From contig NZ_JABMLF010000002.1 in the NCBI RefSeq assembly GCF_013205055.1, positions 62,001-126,000 on the forward strand: DNA of 64,000 bases, given 5' to 3'. The notes under the pieces are model-generated. The model searched no databases. It saw only the letters and a program-made list of their open reading frames with translations, and had not been told where the DNA came from. The position numbers were made by a program, and so were the translations under genes. Below, piece after piece: positions 16,104 to 24,213 of the stretch. Each line of letters begins with the position of its first letter. The first letter of the stretch is position 1. Source of the DNA: Rathayibacter sp. VKM Ac-2856. GTDB lineage: Bacteria; Actinomycetota; Actinomycetes; Actinomycetales; Microbacteriaceae.

Positions 16104-17552
16104 CTAGCGCTTCGACCCCGGAGCCGGCTCGTCGGCCGGGTCGGCCTCGAGCGCCTCCGGCTCGACGACGGCCGAGCGGGCGTAGCCGCGCACGCGCCGG
16201 TCGATGAAGGTCGCGAACCAGAGCAGCACGCCGATCACGAGCAGCACGCCCGCGATCTCGTACTGCGCGATGTCGCGGCCGGACGTGATCGGCAGCACCA
16301 GGTAGACGCAGAAGAGCGCGCCGAGCACCGGCAGCACGGTCGGCGTCCGGAAGTGACGGTGCTCGACCGGCTGGCGCCGCAGGACCAGCACGGCGACGTT
16401 CACGACCGCGAAGACCGCCAGGAGCAGGAGCGACGTGGTGCCGCCGAGCAGGACCGCGATCGGGTCGGACGGGTCGCGCGACACGTACGCGGTGAGCAGC
16501 AGCGCGATGACGGTCGTGAACAGGATCGCCGCCCACGGGGTCCGCCGGCCGGCCAGCACGTTCTTCAGGAACGGCGGCAGCACGCCCTGCTTGCTCATCC
16601 CGTAGAGCAGCCGGCTCGCCATCATCATGTTGATCAGCGCGCTGTTCGCCACCGCGAAGAGCGAGATGAAGGGCAGCAGCGTCGAGATCGGGAAGTCGGG
16701 GGCGGCCGTCTCGACGACCGTGACGAGCGGGGTGTCGTTGCCGGCCAGCTCGCCGATCGGCACGATCGCGACGGCGAGCGTCGAGACCAGCACGTAGACG
16801 ACGGCGGTGATGCCGAGACCGGTCAGCATCACCTTCGGGAAGATCCGGCTCGGCTCCTTCGTCTCCTCCGCCATGTTCACGGAGTCCTCGAAGCCGACCA
16901 TCGCGAAGAACGCCAGCGAGGTGGCGGTGCTGATCGCGAGCAGGAGCGACTTGTCCTCGGGGGTCTCGAACGCGACGACCCGGGAGAAGTCGGCCTGGCC
17001 GCCGAAGACCGCGAAGAAGCAGACGAAGATCACGAGGAGGAGGCCCGACAGCTCGATCAGGGTGAGCACCACGTTGAGCCCGACGCTCTCGGCCACTCCG
17101 CGCAGGTTCACCAGCGCGATGCAGACCATGAAGATCAGGGCGATGCTGAGCCGGATGCCCGCGCCGTCGCCCAGGCCGAAACCGATCGCGAAGTTGCTCG
17201 CGAAGGCGCCGGACGCGGCGGAGGCGGAGGTGATGCCGCTCGCCATCACGGTGAAGCAGACCAGGAACGTGACGAAGTGGATCCCGAAGGCCTTGTGCGC
17301 GTAGAGCGCGGCGCCCGCCGCCTGCGGGAACTTGGTCACCAGCTCGAGGTAGGAGCAGGCAGTCAGCGTCGCGACGACGAAGGCGATCAGGAACGGCAGC
17401 CACGCGGCGCCGCCCACCTCCGAGGCCACCTGCCCGGTGAGCGCGTAGATGCCGGTGCCGAGGATGTCCCCCACCACGAACAGCAGCAGGAGCTTGGGGC
17501 CGAGGACCCGCTTCAGCTCGGGAGGTGCGGTCTTCTCGCTGGTCGCCGTCAT
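16104..17552 (-). CDS. APC-superfamily amino-acid permease
   Basis: 482 residues with about twelve hydrophobic segments. The first helix carries the unwound G-T-G pattern (DILGTGIYALTG) used by APC transporters for the substrate alpha-carboxylate, and helix 6 contains FFAMVGFEDSVNMAEETKEP, the family consensus. The C-terminal 30 residues are acidic and cytoplasmic. It should import an amino acid or related amine by proton symport or exchange; the substrate is not readable. The ATG at 17552 is the first in frame. The gene is monocistronic, and its stop lies 12 nt from a family B repeat. Confidence 0.9.
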   Translation of the reverse strand: MTATSEKTAPPELKRVLGPKLLLLFVVGDILGTGIYALTGQVASEVGGAAWLPFLIAFVVATLTACSYLELVTKFPQAAGAALYAHKAFGIHFVTFLVCFTVMASGITSASAASGAFASNFAIGFGLGDGAGIRLSIALIFMVCIALVNLRGVAESVGLNVVLTLIELSGLLLVIFVCFFAVFGGQADFSRVVAFETPEDKSLLLAISTATSLAFFAMVGFEDSVNMAEETKEPSRIFPKVMLTGLGITAVVYVLVSTLAVAIVPIGELAGNDTPLVTVVETAAPDFPISTLLPFISLFAVANSALINMMMASRLLYGMSKQGVLPPFLKNVLAGRRTPWAAILFTTVIALLLTAYVSRDPSDPIAVLLGGTTSLLLLAVFAVVNVAVLVLRRQPVEHRHFRTPTVLPVLGALFCVYLVLPITSGRDIAQYEIAGVLLVIGVLLWFATFIDRRVRGYARSAVVEPEALEADPADEPAPGSKR

Positions 17553-17660
17553 GGTCGCGCCTCCATCGGTTCGTCCGGGTGGGCGCGAGCCTAGGGCCGC
17601 ACGGGAGGCCGGGGGAAGACCTGCGGGACGAGCGGGTGCCGCGAGCGCGCCCGGGAACGC

Positions 17661-17697
17661 AGAAGCGCCAGGACCCCGAACCGGTCCTGGCGCTTCT
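17661..17697 (-). terminator. Hairpin terminator
   Basis: A perfect 15-bp stem (AGAAGCGCCAGGACC with its complement) closes a 7-nt loop. It lies 54 nt past the stop of the Tat-exported protein gene and upstream of the permease gene, insulating the two. Confidence 0.8.
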
Positions 17698-17751
17698 GTG
17701 TCGGTGGGATCAGAGGGAACGACCGAGGTCGCCCGCTCGCGTGATCGAGAC

Positions 17752-18264
17752 CTAGATCGGGAGGCAGACCCCGAGGAAGCCGGTCAGCGGGAAGGCGGAG
17801 ACACCGGTCAGGTTCGCGGCCGAGCTGTTGTTGCCCGCGTTGGTCTCCGTGTAGCCGGCGGGGACGCTGGCGAGGGAGAGGCGGAACTCGGCGAGGGCGA
17901 ACACACCGAGGACGCCGGTGATGTCGATGATCGCTGACGGGGTCGCCGTCGCGATGGTGAAGGTGATGGTGTTGTTCACGAGGACTCCGACGGTCGCACC
18001 CGTGGCGGAGACGCCCACGTCGGCCAGGCGGGGGCTGGTCAGCGTGAAGGTCGTGCCGGCGGGGATGTCGCCGGACACGGCAGACACCGTGAAACGGGGC
18101 ACGGCGTTGCCGAGCGTGAGCGTCCGGCAGGTGCGCGACACGACGATGTCGACGGTGGCGTTCGAGGCGGCGGCGGCCGGCGTGGCCATCGCGACGGCGA
18201 CGACCGGGACGCTCCAGGCGGCGGTCTTGGCGAGTGAGCGGCGGGAGAGGGAGTTCTCGGGCAC
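17752..18264 (-). CDS. Tat-exported protein of unknown function
   Basis: 170 residues. The N terminus holds a twin-arginine motif (SRRSLAKTAAW) followed by a hydrophobic stretch and a likely cut after TPAAAA, so it is predicted to leave the cell folded. The mature part is rich in Thr, Val and Ala with alternating patterns typical of a beta-sandwich, has an NNSS segment, and ends LGVCLPI. Its two cysteines (near the start and the end of the mature part) may form a disulfide. No enzyme motif or known family is recognised. It stands alone, with a terminator downstream and a 494-bp gap upstream. Confidence 0.75.
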   Translation of the reverse strand: MPENSLSRRSLAKTAAWSVPVVAVAMATPAAAASNATVDIVVSRTCRTLTLGNAVPRFTVSAVSGDIPAGTTFTLTSPRLADVGVSATGATVGVLVNNTITFTIATATPSAIIDITGVLGVFALAEFRLSLASVPAGYTETNAGNNSSAANLTGVSAFPLTGFLGVCLPI

Positions 18265-18758
18265 GGGTTCCCTTTCGAGGAGTCGGAGCGGAGACCGTGC
18301 GTCGGAGGAGCCCCCCGCGTCCGGACAAGGGGAAAGCTAGGGAGTTGTCCCCCTTTCGCTCCACACGGGCGGAGCGGGCGAGGATGGCTCGCTTCCCCTC
18401 CAGCCCGGGAGTCGCCTGGACGCGCGCTCCACGACGGCGCGCCCGATTCCGCGCGGTTCCGGGCGCGACGGCGAGCCGTCGGCACTCCCTCCCGCCCCGC
18501 GACGGACCGAGCCGGGTCCAGCCGACCCGCCGCGGCGGCCGATCCGCTGTCGCGGAATCGCGCCGCGCTGTCGGGCCGGGACGGTTCGAGCAGGCCGCAC
18601 CCGTCGGCGGATCGAGTCGCCGGGCCCGCTCCCGACGGTCCCCGCCGGAGCGCTCATCGGAACCGCATAGCCGCCTGCGACGACCCGGATAACCGGCCTT
18701 CCTACTGTCGGGACGTCGAGCGGGCCCCTCCGCTCGCCTCCCCCGACCGAAGGACGCC
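18265..18758. other. Intergenic region between divergent genes, no gene seen
   Basis: 494 bp with open frames on both strands but none with a ribosome-binding site, family resemblance or plausible composition. It should carry the promoters of the Tat-exported protein and of the ABC exporter. GAAGGACG lies just before the permease start at 18759. I see no repeat-family member here. Confidence 0.6.
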
Positions 18759-20240
18759 ATGTTCGCCACCTACCTCCGGCGAGAGCTGACCAACCGCCGC
18801 CGGCAGACGATGATCGTCGCCGCCGGCCTGGCCCTCGCCATCGCCCTCGTGATCCTCGTGAGCTCGTTCTCCGCCGGCGTGCGCAGCGCCCAGGCCTCGG
18901 TGCTCCAGTCCGTCTACGGCGTCGGCACCGACATCACCGTCACCGAGGCCGCCGTCGCTCCGACCGACGGCGAGGCGCCCGGGCAGCGCTTCGACTTCGG
19001 CTCGGACGACGGCACCACCGACGACGGCACCACCTCCGTCAGCCAGTCGCGCCTCGAGGCCGACCGCGGCACCACCACCTTCGACGCCGCCGCCGTGACG
19101 ACCGCGCAGGGCGTGACCGGCGTGCAGGCCGCGATCGGCGTACTCTCCCTGAACGACACCACCTTCAGCGGACAGCTGCCCGGCTCCGCACAGGACGGCA
19201 CCACCGGCGGCACGACGGGTGCGGGCACCGCCCCCGCGGCCGGCGAGGCGCCCGCGGGCGGCCCCGACGGCGCGGGCGGCTCCTCCTTCGGCGTCGACTC
19301 CTTCTCGGTGCTCGGGCTCGACCCGGCCGGCTCCGCGATCGGCCCGCTGGCCGACGTGAGCCTCACCGACGGCCGCACCTTCACCGCGGACGACGCCGGC
19401 CAGGACGTCGTGGTCGTCGACTCCTCCTACGCCACCACCGCCTCGCTGTCCGTCGGCTCGACGCTCGACATCGGCGGCACGGCCTTCAGCGTGATCGGGA
19501 TCGTCACCACCGATTCCACCGACGCGAGCACCGCCTCCGACACCTACATCCCCCTCGACGTCGCCCAGACGCTGTCCGGCGAGGCCGGCATGATCTCCTC
19601 CGTCTACGTCCAGGCCGCGTCCTCCGACGACATCCCCTCGATCCAGACCGCCCTGCAGACCGCGCTGCCCGACGCGACCGTCGCCACGCAGGCCGACCTC
19701 GCGTCGAGCGTCTCCGGCTCGCTCTCCACCGCGGGCAGCCTGGTCGCGAACCTCGGCACCTGGCTGTCGCTGCTGGTGCTCGCCGCCGCGTTCCTCATCG
19801 CGATCCTGTTCACCGTCTCGGGAGTGACGCGTCGCACCCGCGAGTTCGGCACCCTGAAGGCGATCGGCTGGAGCAACGGCGCGATCGTCCGACAGGTGGC
19901 CGGCGAGTCGGTCGTGCAGGGGCTGATCGGCGGAGCGGCGGGCATCGTCCTCGGGCTCGTGGGAGTCGCGATCGTCAACGCGATCGCGCCCACGCTCTCC
20001 GGCACCTCGACCAGCACCGCCGCACTGGGCGCGGGCGGACCCGGCGGCTTCGGCGGCGGCGGTCCCGGTGCCGCGCAGACCGCCGCGGCCACCGAGGTGG
20101 CGCTCTCGCTCCCCGTCACCGTGCCCGTGATCCTGCTCGCGGTCGGCCTCGCCGTCCTCGGCGGACTGCTCGCCGGTGCCCTCGGCGGCTGGCGCGCCTC
20201 GCGCCTGCGCCCCGCGGCCGCGCTCCGCTCGGTCGGCTGA
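18759..20240 (+). CDS. ABC transporter permease, FtsX/MacB type
   Basis: 493 residues. One N-terminal membrane helix (about 18-40) is followed by a large extracytoplasmic domain (about 45-325) containing two Gly/Thr-rich low-complexity stretches, then three C-terminal helices with the FtsX core (SGVTRRTREFGTLKAIGWSN). This is the four-helix MacB topology, which exports peptides or lipids or transmits force rather than importing solutes. An unusual Gly-rich insert (AGGPGGFGGGGPG) lies between the last two helices. The ATPase gene follows 47 bp downstream on the same strand, forming a two-gene exporter. Confidence 0.9.
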   Translation: MFATYLRRELTNRRRQTMIVAAGLALAIALVILVSSFSAGVRSAQASVLQSVYGVGTDITVTEAAVAPTDGEAPGQRFDFGSDDGTTDDGTTSVSQSRLEADRGTTTFDAAAVTTAQGVTGVQAAIGVLSLNDTTFSGQLPGSAQDGTTGGTTGAGTAPAAGEAPAGGPDGAGGSSFGVDSFSVLGLDPAGSAIGPLADVSLTDGRTFTADDAGQDVVVVDSSYATTASLSVGSTLDIGGTAFSVIGIVTTDSTDASTASDTYIPLDVAQTLSGEAGMISSVYVQAASSDDIPSIQTALQTALPDATVATQADLASSVSGSLSTAGSLVANLGTWLSLLVLAAAFLIAILFTVSGVTRRTREFGTLKAIGWSNGAIVRQVAGESVVQGLIGGAAGIVLGLVGVAIVNAIAPTLSGTSTSTAALGAGGPGGFGGGGPGAAQTAAATEVALSLPVTVPVILLAVGLAVLGGLLAGALGGWRASRLRPAAALRSVG

Positions 20241-20287
20241 CCCCGCCCTCCTCCACCGCTCCTCCTCGTCCCCGGAAGGACACCCGC

Positions 20288-20959
20288 ATGTACACCCTCA
20301 CGAACGTCACCAAGAGCTATCCCGGAGCGAAGACCGCCGTCACCGCGCTCCGGAACGTCACCCTCACCATCCCGGACGGCCAGATGGTCGCGATCCAGGG
20401 CCCGACCGGCGGCGGCAAGTCGACGCTGCTGCAGATGCTCGGCGCGCTCGACCGCCCCACCTCGGGCACCGTCGTCCTCGGCGAGCACGAGATCTCCTCG
20501 GCCGGCGACGCGCGCCTCGCGGCGATCCGCGCGAAGGAGGTGGGGATCGTCTTCCAGAGCTTCAACCTGATCCCGACGCTCACCGCGCTCGAGAACGTCG
20601 AGACGGCCCTCGCGCCCCAGCGCGTCCCGCGCGCCGAGCGGACCGAGCGGGCGCGGGCGGCCCTCGCCTCCGTCGGCCTCGCCGACCGCGTCGACCACCT
20701 GCCCGCCGAGCTCTCGGGCGGTCAGCAGCAGCGCGTGGCGATCGCCCGCGCCCTGGTGAAGAACCCGACCGTGCTCCTCGCCGACGAGCCGACCGGCGCC
20801 CTCGACGAGGACACCCGCGACGAGATCATGACCCTGCTCGAATCCCTCTGGCGGGACCTCGGCCTCACCCTCGTCCTCGTCACCCACGACTCCGCCGTCG
20901 CCCGCCGCGCCCAGCGCCGCCTCCGCATCGCGGGCGGCCACGTCCACGACATCCCCTGA
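20288..20959 (+). CDS. ABC transporter ATP-binding protein (MacB/LolD type)
   Basis: 223 residues. Walker A reads GPTGGGKST (38-46), with Gly-Gly replacing the common Ser-Gly. The Q-loop is FQSFNLIPTLTALENVE, the signature is LSGGQQQRVAIARAL, Walker B is VLLADEPTGALDE, and the switch His is in VTHDS. It energises the permease encoded just upstream. The start follows GGAAGGA. Family B repeat material begins about 30 nt after the stop. Confidence 0.93.
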   Translation: MYTLTNVTKSYPGAKTAVTALRNVTLTIPDGQMVAIQGPTGGGKSTLLQMLGALDRPTSGTVVLGEHEISSAGDARLAAIRAKEVGIVFQSFNLIPTLTALENVETALAPQRVPRAERTERARAALASVGLADRVDHLPAELSGGQQQRVAIARALVKNPTVLLADEPTGALDEDTRDEIMTLLESLWRDLGLTLVLVTHDSAVARRAQRRLRIAGGHVHDIP

Positions 20960-20990
20960 GCCGCCCCGGCACCCCGACCCTGATGACGGC

Positions 20991-21320
20991 GGGTCTCGAT
21001 ACGCCCGCTCCGCGGGCTACTCGACCAGCAAGGCACGCGCAGGGCGCTCCATCAGCCCTCTGCATGCTCGTCGAGCAGCCCCGCAGCGTTGTTCATGCCG
21101 GCCGAGCAGCCCGCAGCTCACTCCATGCTGGCCGAGTAGCCCGCAGCCCACTCCATGCTGGCCGAGTAGCCCGCAGCCCACTCCATGCTGGTCGAGTAGC
21201 CCGCAGCCCACTCCATGCTGGTCGAGTAGCCCCGCAGGGGCGTATCGAGACCCACCGTCGCCGAGACCTCCGGCGAAGGCGGACCTCGACACGCCCCCCT
21301 GCGCGCGCTACTCGATCAGC
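20991..21320. repeat. Inverted repeat family B, copy 2, with an expanded 30-bp tandem array
   Basis: A right-hand half element (GGTCTCGATACGCCCGCTCC...) lies at 20991-21030. It is followed by six tandem 30-bp units from 21061 to 21240 built on CTCCATGCTGGCCGAGTAGC plus CCGCAGCCCA, then the other half ending at CTACTCGATCAGC near 21319. The left arm of the repeat has thus been amplified in place. It lies between the convergent ABC ATPase and dienelactone hydrolase genes and contains no gene. Confidence 0.88.
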
Positions 21321-21336
21321 CCGCCCCCGCCCCCGC

Positions 21337-22062
21337 TCAGCCCGCGTGCTCCCGCAGGAACGCGAGCGCCCGCGGCCACGCGTCGGTCGCCGCCTCCGCC
21401 TGGTAGGTCCCCTCGTTCGCGTCGTTGAAGAAGGCGTGCCCCGCACCCGGGTAGACGACGATCTCGACGTCCTCGCCCTCGGTCGCCTCGCGGATCCCGG
21501 GGACCTGCGCCATCAGCGGTTCGTCCTGGTCGCCGTAGAAGGCGAGGACCGGCACGCGCAACGAGCGGAGCTCCTCCGCCGAGGCGGTGTTGTGTCCGTA
21601 GAAGGGCACGGCGGCGGACACGCGCGGCTCGGCCAGCGCGAGAGCCCAGCTGAAGGTGCCGCCGTAGCAGAAGCCGGTGATGGAGACGCTCGTCGTCCCC
21701 TCCTCGCGCAGGAGCCGCTCGACCAGCGCCCGGAGGATCGCGACGGTCCGGACCGCGTGCTGCGGGGTGAAGACCGGCGCGAAGAAGGTGCGCAGCTCCA
21801 CCTGGCGGGGCAGCCGGCGCACGGGGTGGTCGTAGTCGGCGCGCTGCTCGGTCTCGAGCTGCTCGAGCAACCCGCTGTCGGCGAGCAGCTCGGGCGCGAT
21901 CACCCGGAAGCCCTCCGCCGCGTACCGGTCGGCGACCGAGCGGATGTGCCCGTCGACCCCCCAGACCTCGTGGATCAGGATCAGGACGCGCCCGCCCTCT
22001 CCGCTGCAGTACACCGGTACATCGTGGTCGGCCAGGGTCCAGGTCTCATCGCTTGTGGGCAT
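21337..22062 (-). CDS. Dienelactone hydrolase family protein
   Basis: 241 residues of alpha/beta-hydrolase fold. The DLH triad is visible: Cys132 in the nucleophile elbow GFCYGG, Asp178 (YGDQDEP) and His209 (GAGHAFFN), with Glu32 in HEVWG, which in the family holds the resting cysteine. It should hydrolyse a dienelactone or similar cyclic ester in the cytoplasm; no aromatic-degradation genes are nearby, so the substrate is open. The ATG at 22062 is the first in frame. Family B repeat sequence lies directly downstream. Confidence 0.9.
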   Translation of the reverse strand: MPTSDETWTLADHDVPVYCSGEGGRVLILIHEVWGVDGHIRSVADRYAAEGFRVIAPELLADSGLLEQLETEQRADYDHPVRRLPRQVELRTFFAPVFTPQHAVRTVAILRALVERLLREEGTTSVSITGFCYGGTFSWALALAEPRVSAAVPFYGHNTASAEELRSLRVPVLAFYGDQDEPLMAQVPGIREATEGEDVEIVVYPGAGHAFFNDANEGTYQAEAATDAWPRALAFLREHAG

Positions 22063-22106
22063 CTGCGCACCCTAGTCCGGCCGGCCGGGAGCGGGCCCGG
22101 GGGATC

Positions 22107-22185
22107 GACCTCCGGCTCGCGGAATCGCGTCCGGCTCGCGGGAAAGGCCCGATTCCGCGAGCCGAAGCCGATTCTCCGAGCCGGA
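22107..22185. repeat. Modular palindromic repeat family D, short copy
   Basis: Two forward modules (CCTCCGGCTCGCGGAAT and GTCCGGCTCGCGG) are followed by two inverted modules (CCGCGAGCCGAAG and CCGAGCCGGAGG). The outer 11 bp are perfectly complementary. The layout equals one unit of the 92-bp array at 2492. It lies 19 nt beyond the GNAT gene stop and 45 nt upstream of the dienelactone hydrolase gene. Confidence 0.85.
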
Positions 22186-22203
22186 GGTGCCCCGCGGCCG
22201 AGG

Positions 22204-22731
22204 TCAGCGCGTCGCGGACCCGAGCGGCGGCGCGAGCGGCGGCGCGACGAGGATCTCGTCCCACTCCCCCTCGGGCCGCTCCCAGCGGAAGCCGTGCCGC
22301 TCGTAGAGCCGACGGGCGCCGCTCCCCCGCAGCACGTCGAGCCTGAAGGGCCGGTCGGCCCGCCCGTCCTCGAGCATCACCCGGCGCAGCACCGCCCCGC
22401 CGATCCCGCGCCCCTGCACACCGGTCGCGAGGTAGAAGTGCTCGATCCAGACCGCGTCGTCCTCGACGCGCGACGCGATGCAGCCGACGAGCCCGCCGTC
22501 GATCTCGACGACCCGGGTGCGGTCGGGCCGGTAGCCGTCGAGGAAGCGGTGGCGCACCCGGTGCTCGTCGTAGCGGTCGAGCCGCTCGAGGTCGGGGCGC
22601 ATCACCACGGCGCGCAGCTCGGCGATCACCGCCGCGTCGTCCGCGGTACCCGGGCGGAGCGTCCAGGCGGGGAGCGACGCGGCCGGCTCGGGGAGCACCG
22701 CGGCCGGCTCGGGGAGCGCCTCAGCGCCCAC
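22204..22731 (-). CDS. GNAT-family N-acetyltransferase
   Basis: 175 residues. The GNAT fold starts at about residue 23 (WTLRPGTADDAAVI). Motif A, the acetyl-CoA pyrophosphate loop, is GVQGRGIGGAVL, and the late LYERHGFRW is typical of motif B. It transfers an acetyl group to an amine or protein N terminus; the substrate is unknown. The first 20 residues hold a small duplication (LPEPAAV, LPEPAAS). The GTG start overlaps the end of the LysR-domain gene by 11 bp, implying co-transcription and coupled translation. Confidence 0.85.
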   Translation of the reverse strand: MGAEALPEPAAVLPEPAASLPAWTLRPGTADDAAVIAELRAVVMRPDLERLDRYDEHRVRHRFLDGYRPDRTRVVEIDGGLVGCIASRVEDDAVWIEHFYLATGVQGRGIGGAVLRRVMLEDGRADRPFRLDVLRGSGARRLYERHGFRWERPEGEWDEILVAPPLAPPLGSATR

Positions 22732-23707
22732 GGGGCTTCCGGGTGCGCCGCACCGCCGGTCGCGCGGTTCCGCCGGGGCGAGCCGGCTTCTTCCGGCCCC
22801 CGCCCGCCTTCTCGGCCTTCTCCCGCGCCTCGCGGGCCTTCGCCTTCGCGGCCTTCGCGCGCGACTCCACCTTCGGCGTGGCCGCGGTGCCCCGGGTGGT
22901 GTTCGCGCTGCGGCCGCGGACCACGCCGATGAAGTCCTCGACGTCGTCGGTCTTGTCCTCGGTCGCCCAGGCGAGGCGGACGTTCGTCGGCGCGACTCCC
23001 GAGACGGGGACGACCCGCACGTCCTTCCGGCTGTGCACGCGCGCGACGGACTGCGGCACGATCAGCACGCCGACCCCGGCCGCGACCTGCTCGAAGGCGT
23101 CGTCGAGGCCCGCCATCCGGGGCAGCGGCCGGCGGGTCCCGTCCGCGATCTCCGCGGCGAGCGCCGCCCACTCCGGCACCGTCGACGGCTCCTGGAGCAG
23201 GTGCTCGTCGGCGAGGTCGGCGACGTCCATCTCCTCGGCGTCGGCGAAGGCGTGGTCGCGGGGCAGGACCGCGACGGGCTGCTCCTCGTAGAGCAGGATC
23301 GAGCTGAGGGAGTCGCTGCGCACGTCGCCGCGCACGAAGACGATCTGCGCCCGCCCGTCGCGCAGCACCTCCTCCTGCTCGCTCTCGGCGATCGGCAGGA
23401 CCCGGAGCCGCAGGTCGGGGCGGCGCTCGGCCCAGACGCGGGTCCACTTCGTCGGCGTGACACCGGGCACGAGCGCGATGAGAAGGGCCGGGCCCTCGGG
23501 CTCGGCGTCGACGGGCTCGGCGGGGTCCGACTCGGTGTCGTCGGGCTCTCCCTCGACCTCGGCGTCCTCCGACTCGGCGTCCTCCAGCTCGACCTCGTCC
23601 AGCCCGAGCTCGACGTCCCGCGCCTCGCCCTCCGCCACCGGTTCCGCGGCGCCCCCCGCGTCCTCTCGGGGTGCCGGCTGCTCGCGGGGGTCCGGCTCGT
23701 CGCTCAT
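22721..23707 (-). CDS. LysR-type substrate-binding domain protein lacking the DNA-binding domain
   Basis: 328 residues. Residues about 75-260 look like the periplasmic-binding-like effector domain of LysR regulators: IALVPGVTPTKWTRVWAERRP, then EEVLRDGRAQIVFVRG, then AVLPRDHAF, then GVGVLIVPQSVARVH. The usual N-terminal winged helix is absent. Instead there is a very acidic stretch of about 70 residues (many Glu/Asp, one duplicated motif). The last 60 residues are Lys/Arg/Ala-rich, so the protein has an acidic head and a basic tail that could contact nucleic acid. The start has TACCCT 6 nt upstream. It is divergent from a DUF5997 gene 43 bp away, a pairing I recall from other actinobacteria. 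Confidence 0.82.
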   Translation of the reverse strand: MSDEPDPREQPAPREDAGGAAEPVAEGEARDVELGLDEVELEDAESEDAEVEGEPDDTESDPAEPVDAEPEGPALLIALVPGVTPTKWTRVWAERRPDLRLRVLPIAESEQEEVLRDGRAQIVFVRGDVRSDSLSSILLYEEQPVAVLPRDHAFADAEEMDVADLADEHLLQEPSTVPEWAALAAEIADGTRRPLPRMAGLDDAFEQVAAGVGVLIVPQSVARVHSRKDVRVVPVSGVAPTNVRLAWATEDKTDDVEDFIGVVRGRSANTTRGTAATPKVESRAKAAKAKAREAREKAEKAGGGRKKPARPGGTARPAVRRTRKPRGR

Positions 23708-23750
23708 CGCTCCAGGGTAGGTCCTGCGCGCTCACCGGTAGGGTTGCCGC
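23708..23750. promoter_or_regulatory. 43-bp divergent region with two back-to-back leaderless-type -10 boxes
   Basis: On the plus strand TAGGGT (23739-23744) ends 6 nt before the ATG at 23751. On the minus strand TACCCT (23714-23719) ends 6 nt before the ATG at 23707. Both fit TANNNT with transcription starting at the start codon. The -10 boxes are only 19 bp apart, so the -35 regions must overlap and the two promoters should compete. Confidence 0.6.
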
Positions 23751-24137
23751 ATGGCCAAGGCGACACAGACGATGAAGGCTGCGACCGCGGCGAAGAAGCT
23801 CCAGATCTTCCTGCCCGCGACTCCGCAGGAGTTCCAGGAGTCGTCGATCACGCGGGAGCAGTACGACGACCTCGTCGCGAACCCGCCCGCCTGGCTCACC
23901 GAGCTCCGCGAGACCGGCCCGCACCCGCGCCCCGTCATCGCCTCGCGCCTGAACGTCTCGATCTCGGGCCTCGCCCGCGGCGGCGTCGACGAGGCGCTGA
24001 CGACCGAGCAGATCCAGGCCCTCCTCGACGAGGTCCCCGAGTGGCTGCGCGTCGAGCAGAACAGCTACGCCGAGGTCCGCCGAGAGCAGGCCCGCCTGAA
24101 GTCCGAGCGAGCCGCCAAGGACGCCGAACAGTCCTGA
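23751..24137 (+). CDS. DUF5997 family protein
   Basis: 128 residues, soluble and without signal or membrane segment. It matches the pattern I associate with DUF5997: a Lys-rich start (MAKATQTMKAATAAKKLQIF), then LPATPQEFQ, ITREQYDDLVANPPAWL and HPRPVIASRLNVSISGLARG, where the last part resembles a helix-turn-helix. The C terminus is charged and helical. Function is unknown. Its divergent neighbour is a LysR effector domain without DNA-binding helices. One idea, inference only, is that the two together make one split regulator. A family A palindrome starts 8 nt after the stop. Confidence 0.8.
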   Translation: MAKATQTMKAATAAKKLQIFLPATPQEFQESSITREQYDDLVANPPAWLTELRETGPHPRPVIASRLNVSISGLARGGVDEALTTEQIQALLDEVPEWLRVEQNSYAEVRREQARLKSERAAKDAEQS

Positions 24138-24144
24138 TCCCCCG

Positions 24145-24207
24145 CCGCGAGATGCCACTTGTGCACGCGACACGCCGTGTCAAGCGTGCACAAGTGGCAT
24201 CTCGCGG
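24145..24207. repeat. Palindromic repeat family A, copy 3
   Basis: 24-bp perfect arms around the loop GACACGCCGTGTCAA, which is itself partly palindromic. It sits between convergent stops, 7 nt from the DUF5997 stop and 6 nt from the oxidoreductase stop. Confidence 0.9.
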
Positions 24208-24213
24208 AGACGG

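Noticed and set aside
18265-18758. Small gene in the 494-bp gap
   Set aside because: Frames on both strands lack a binding site and show only Arg/Pro-rich shadow composition.
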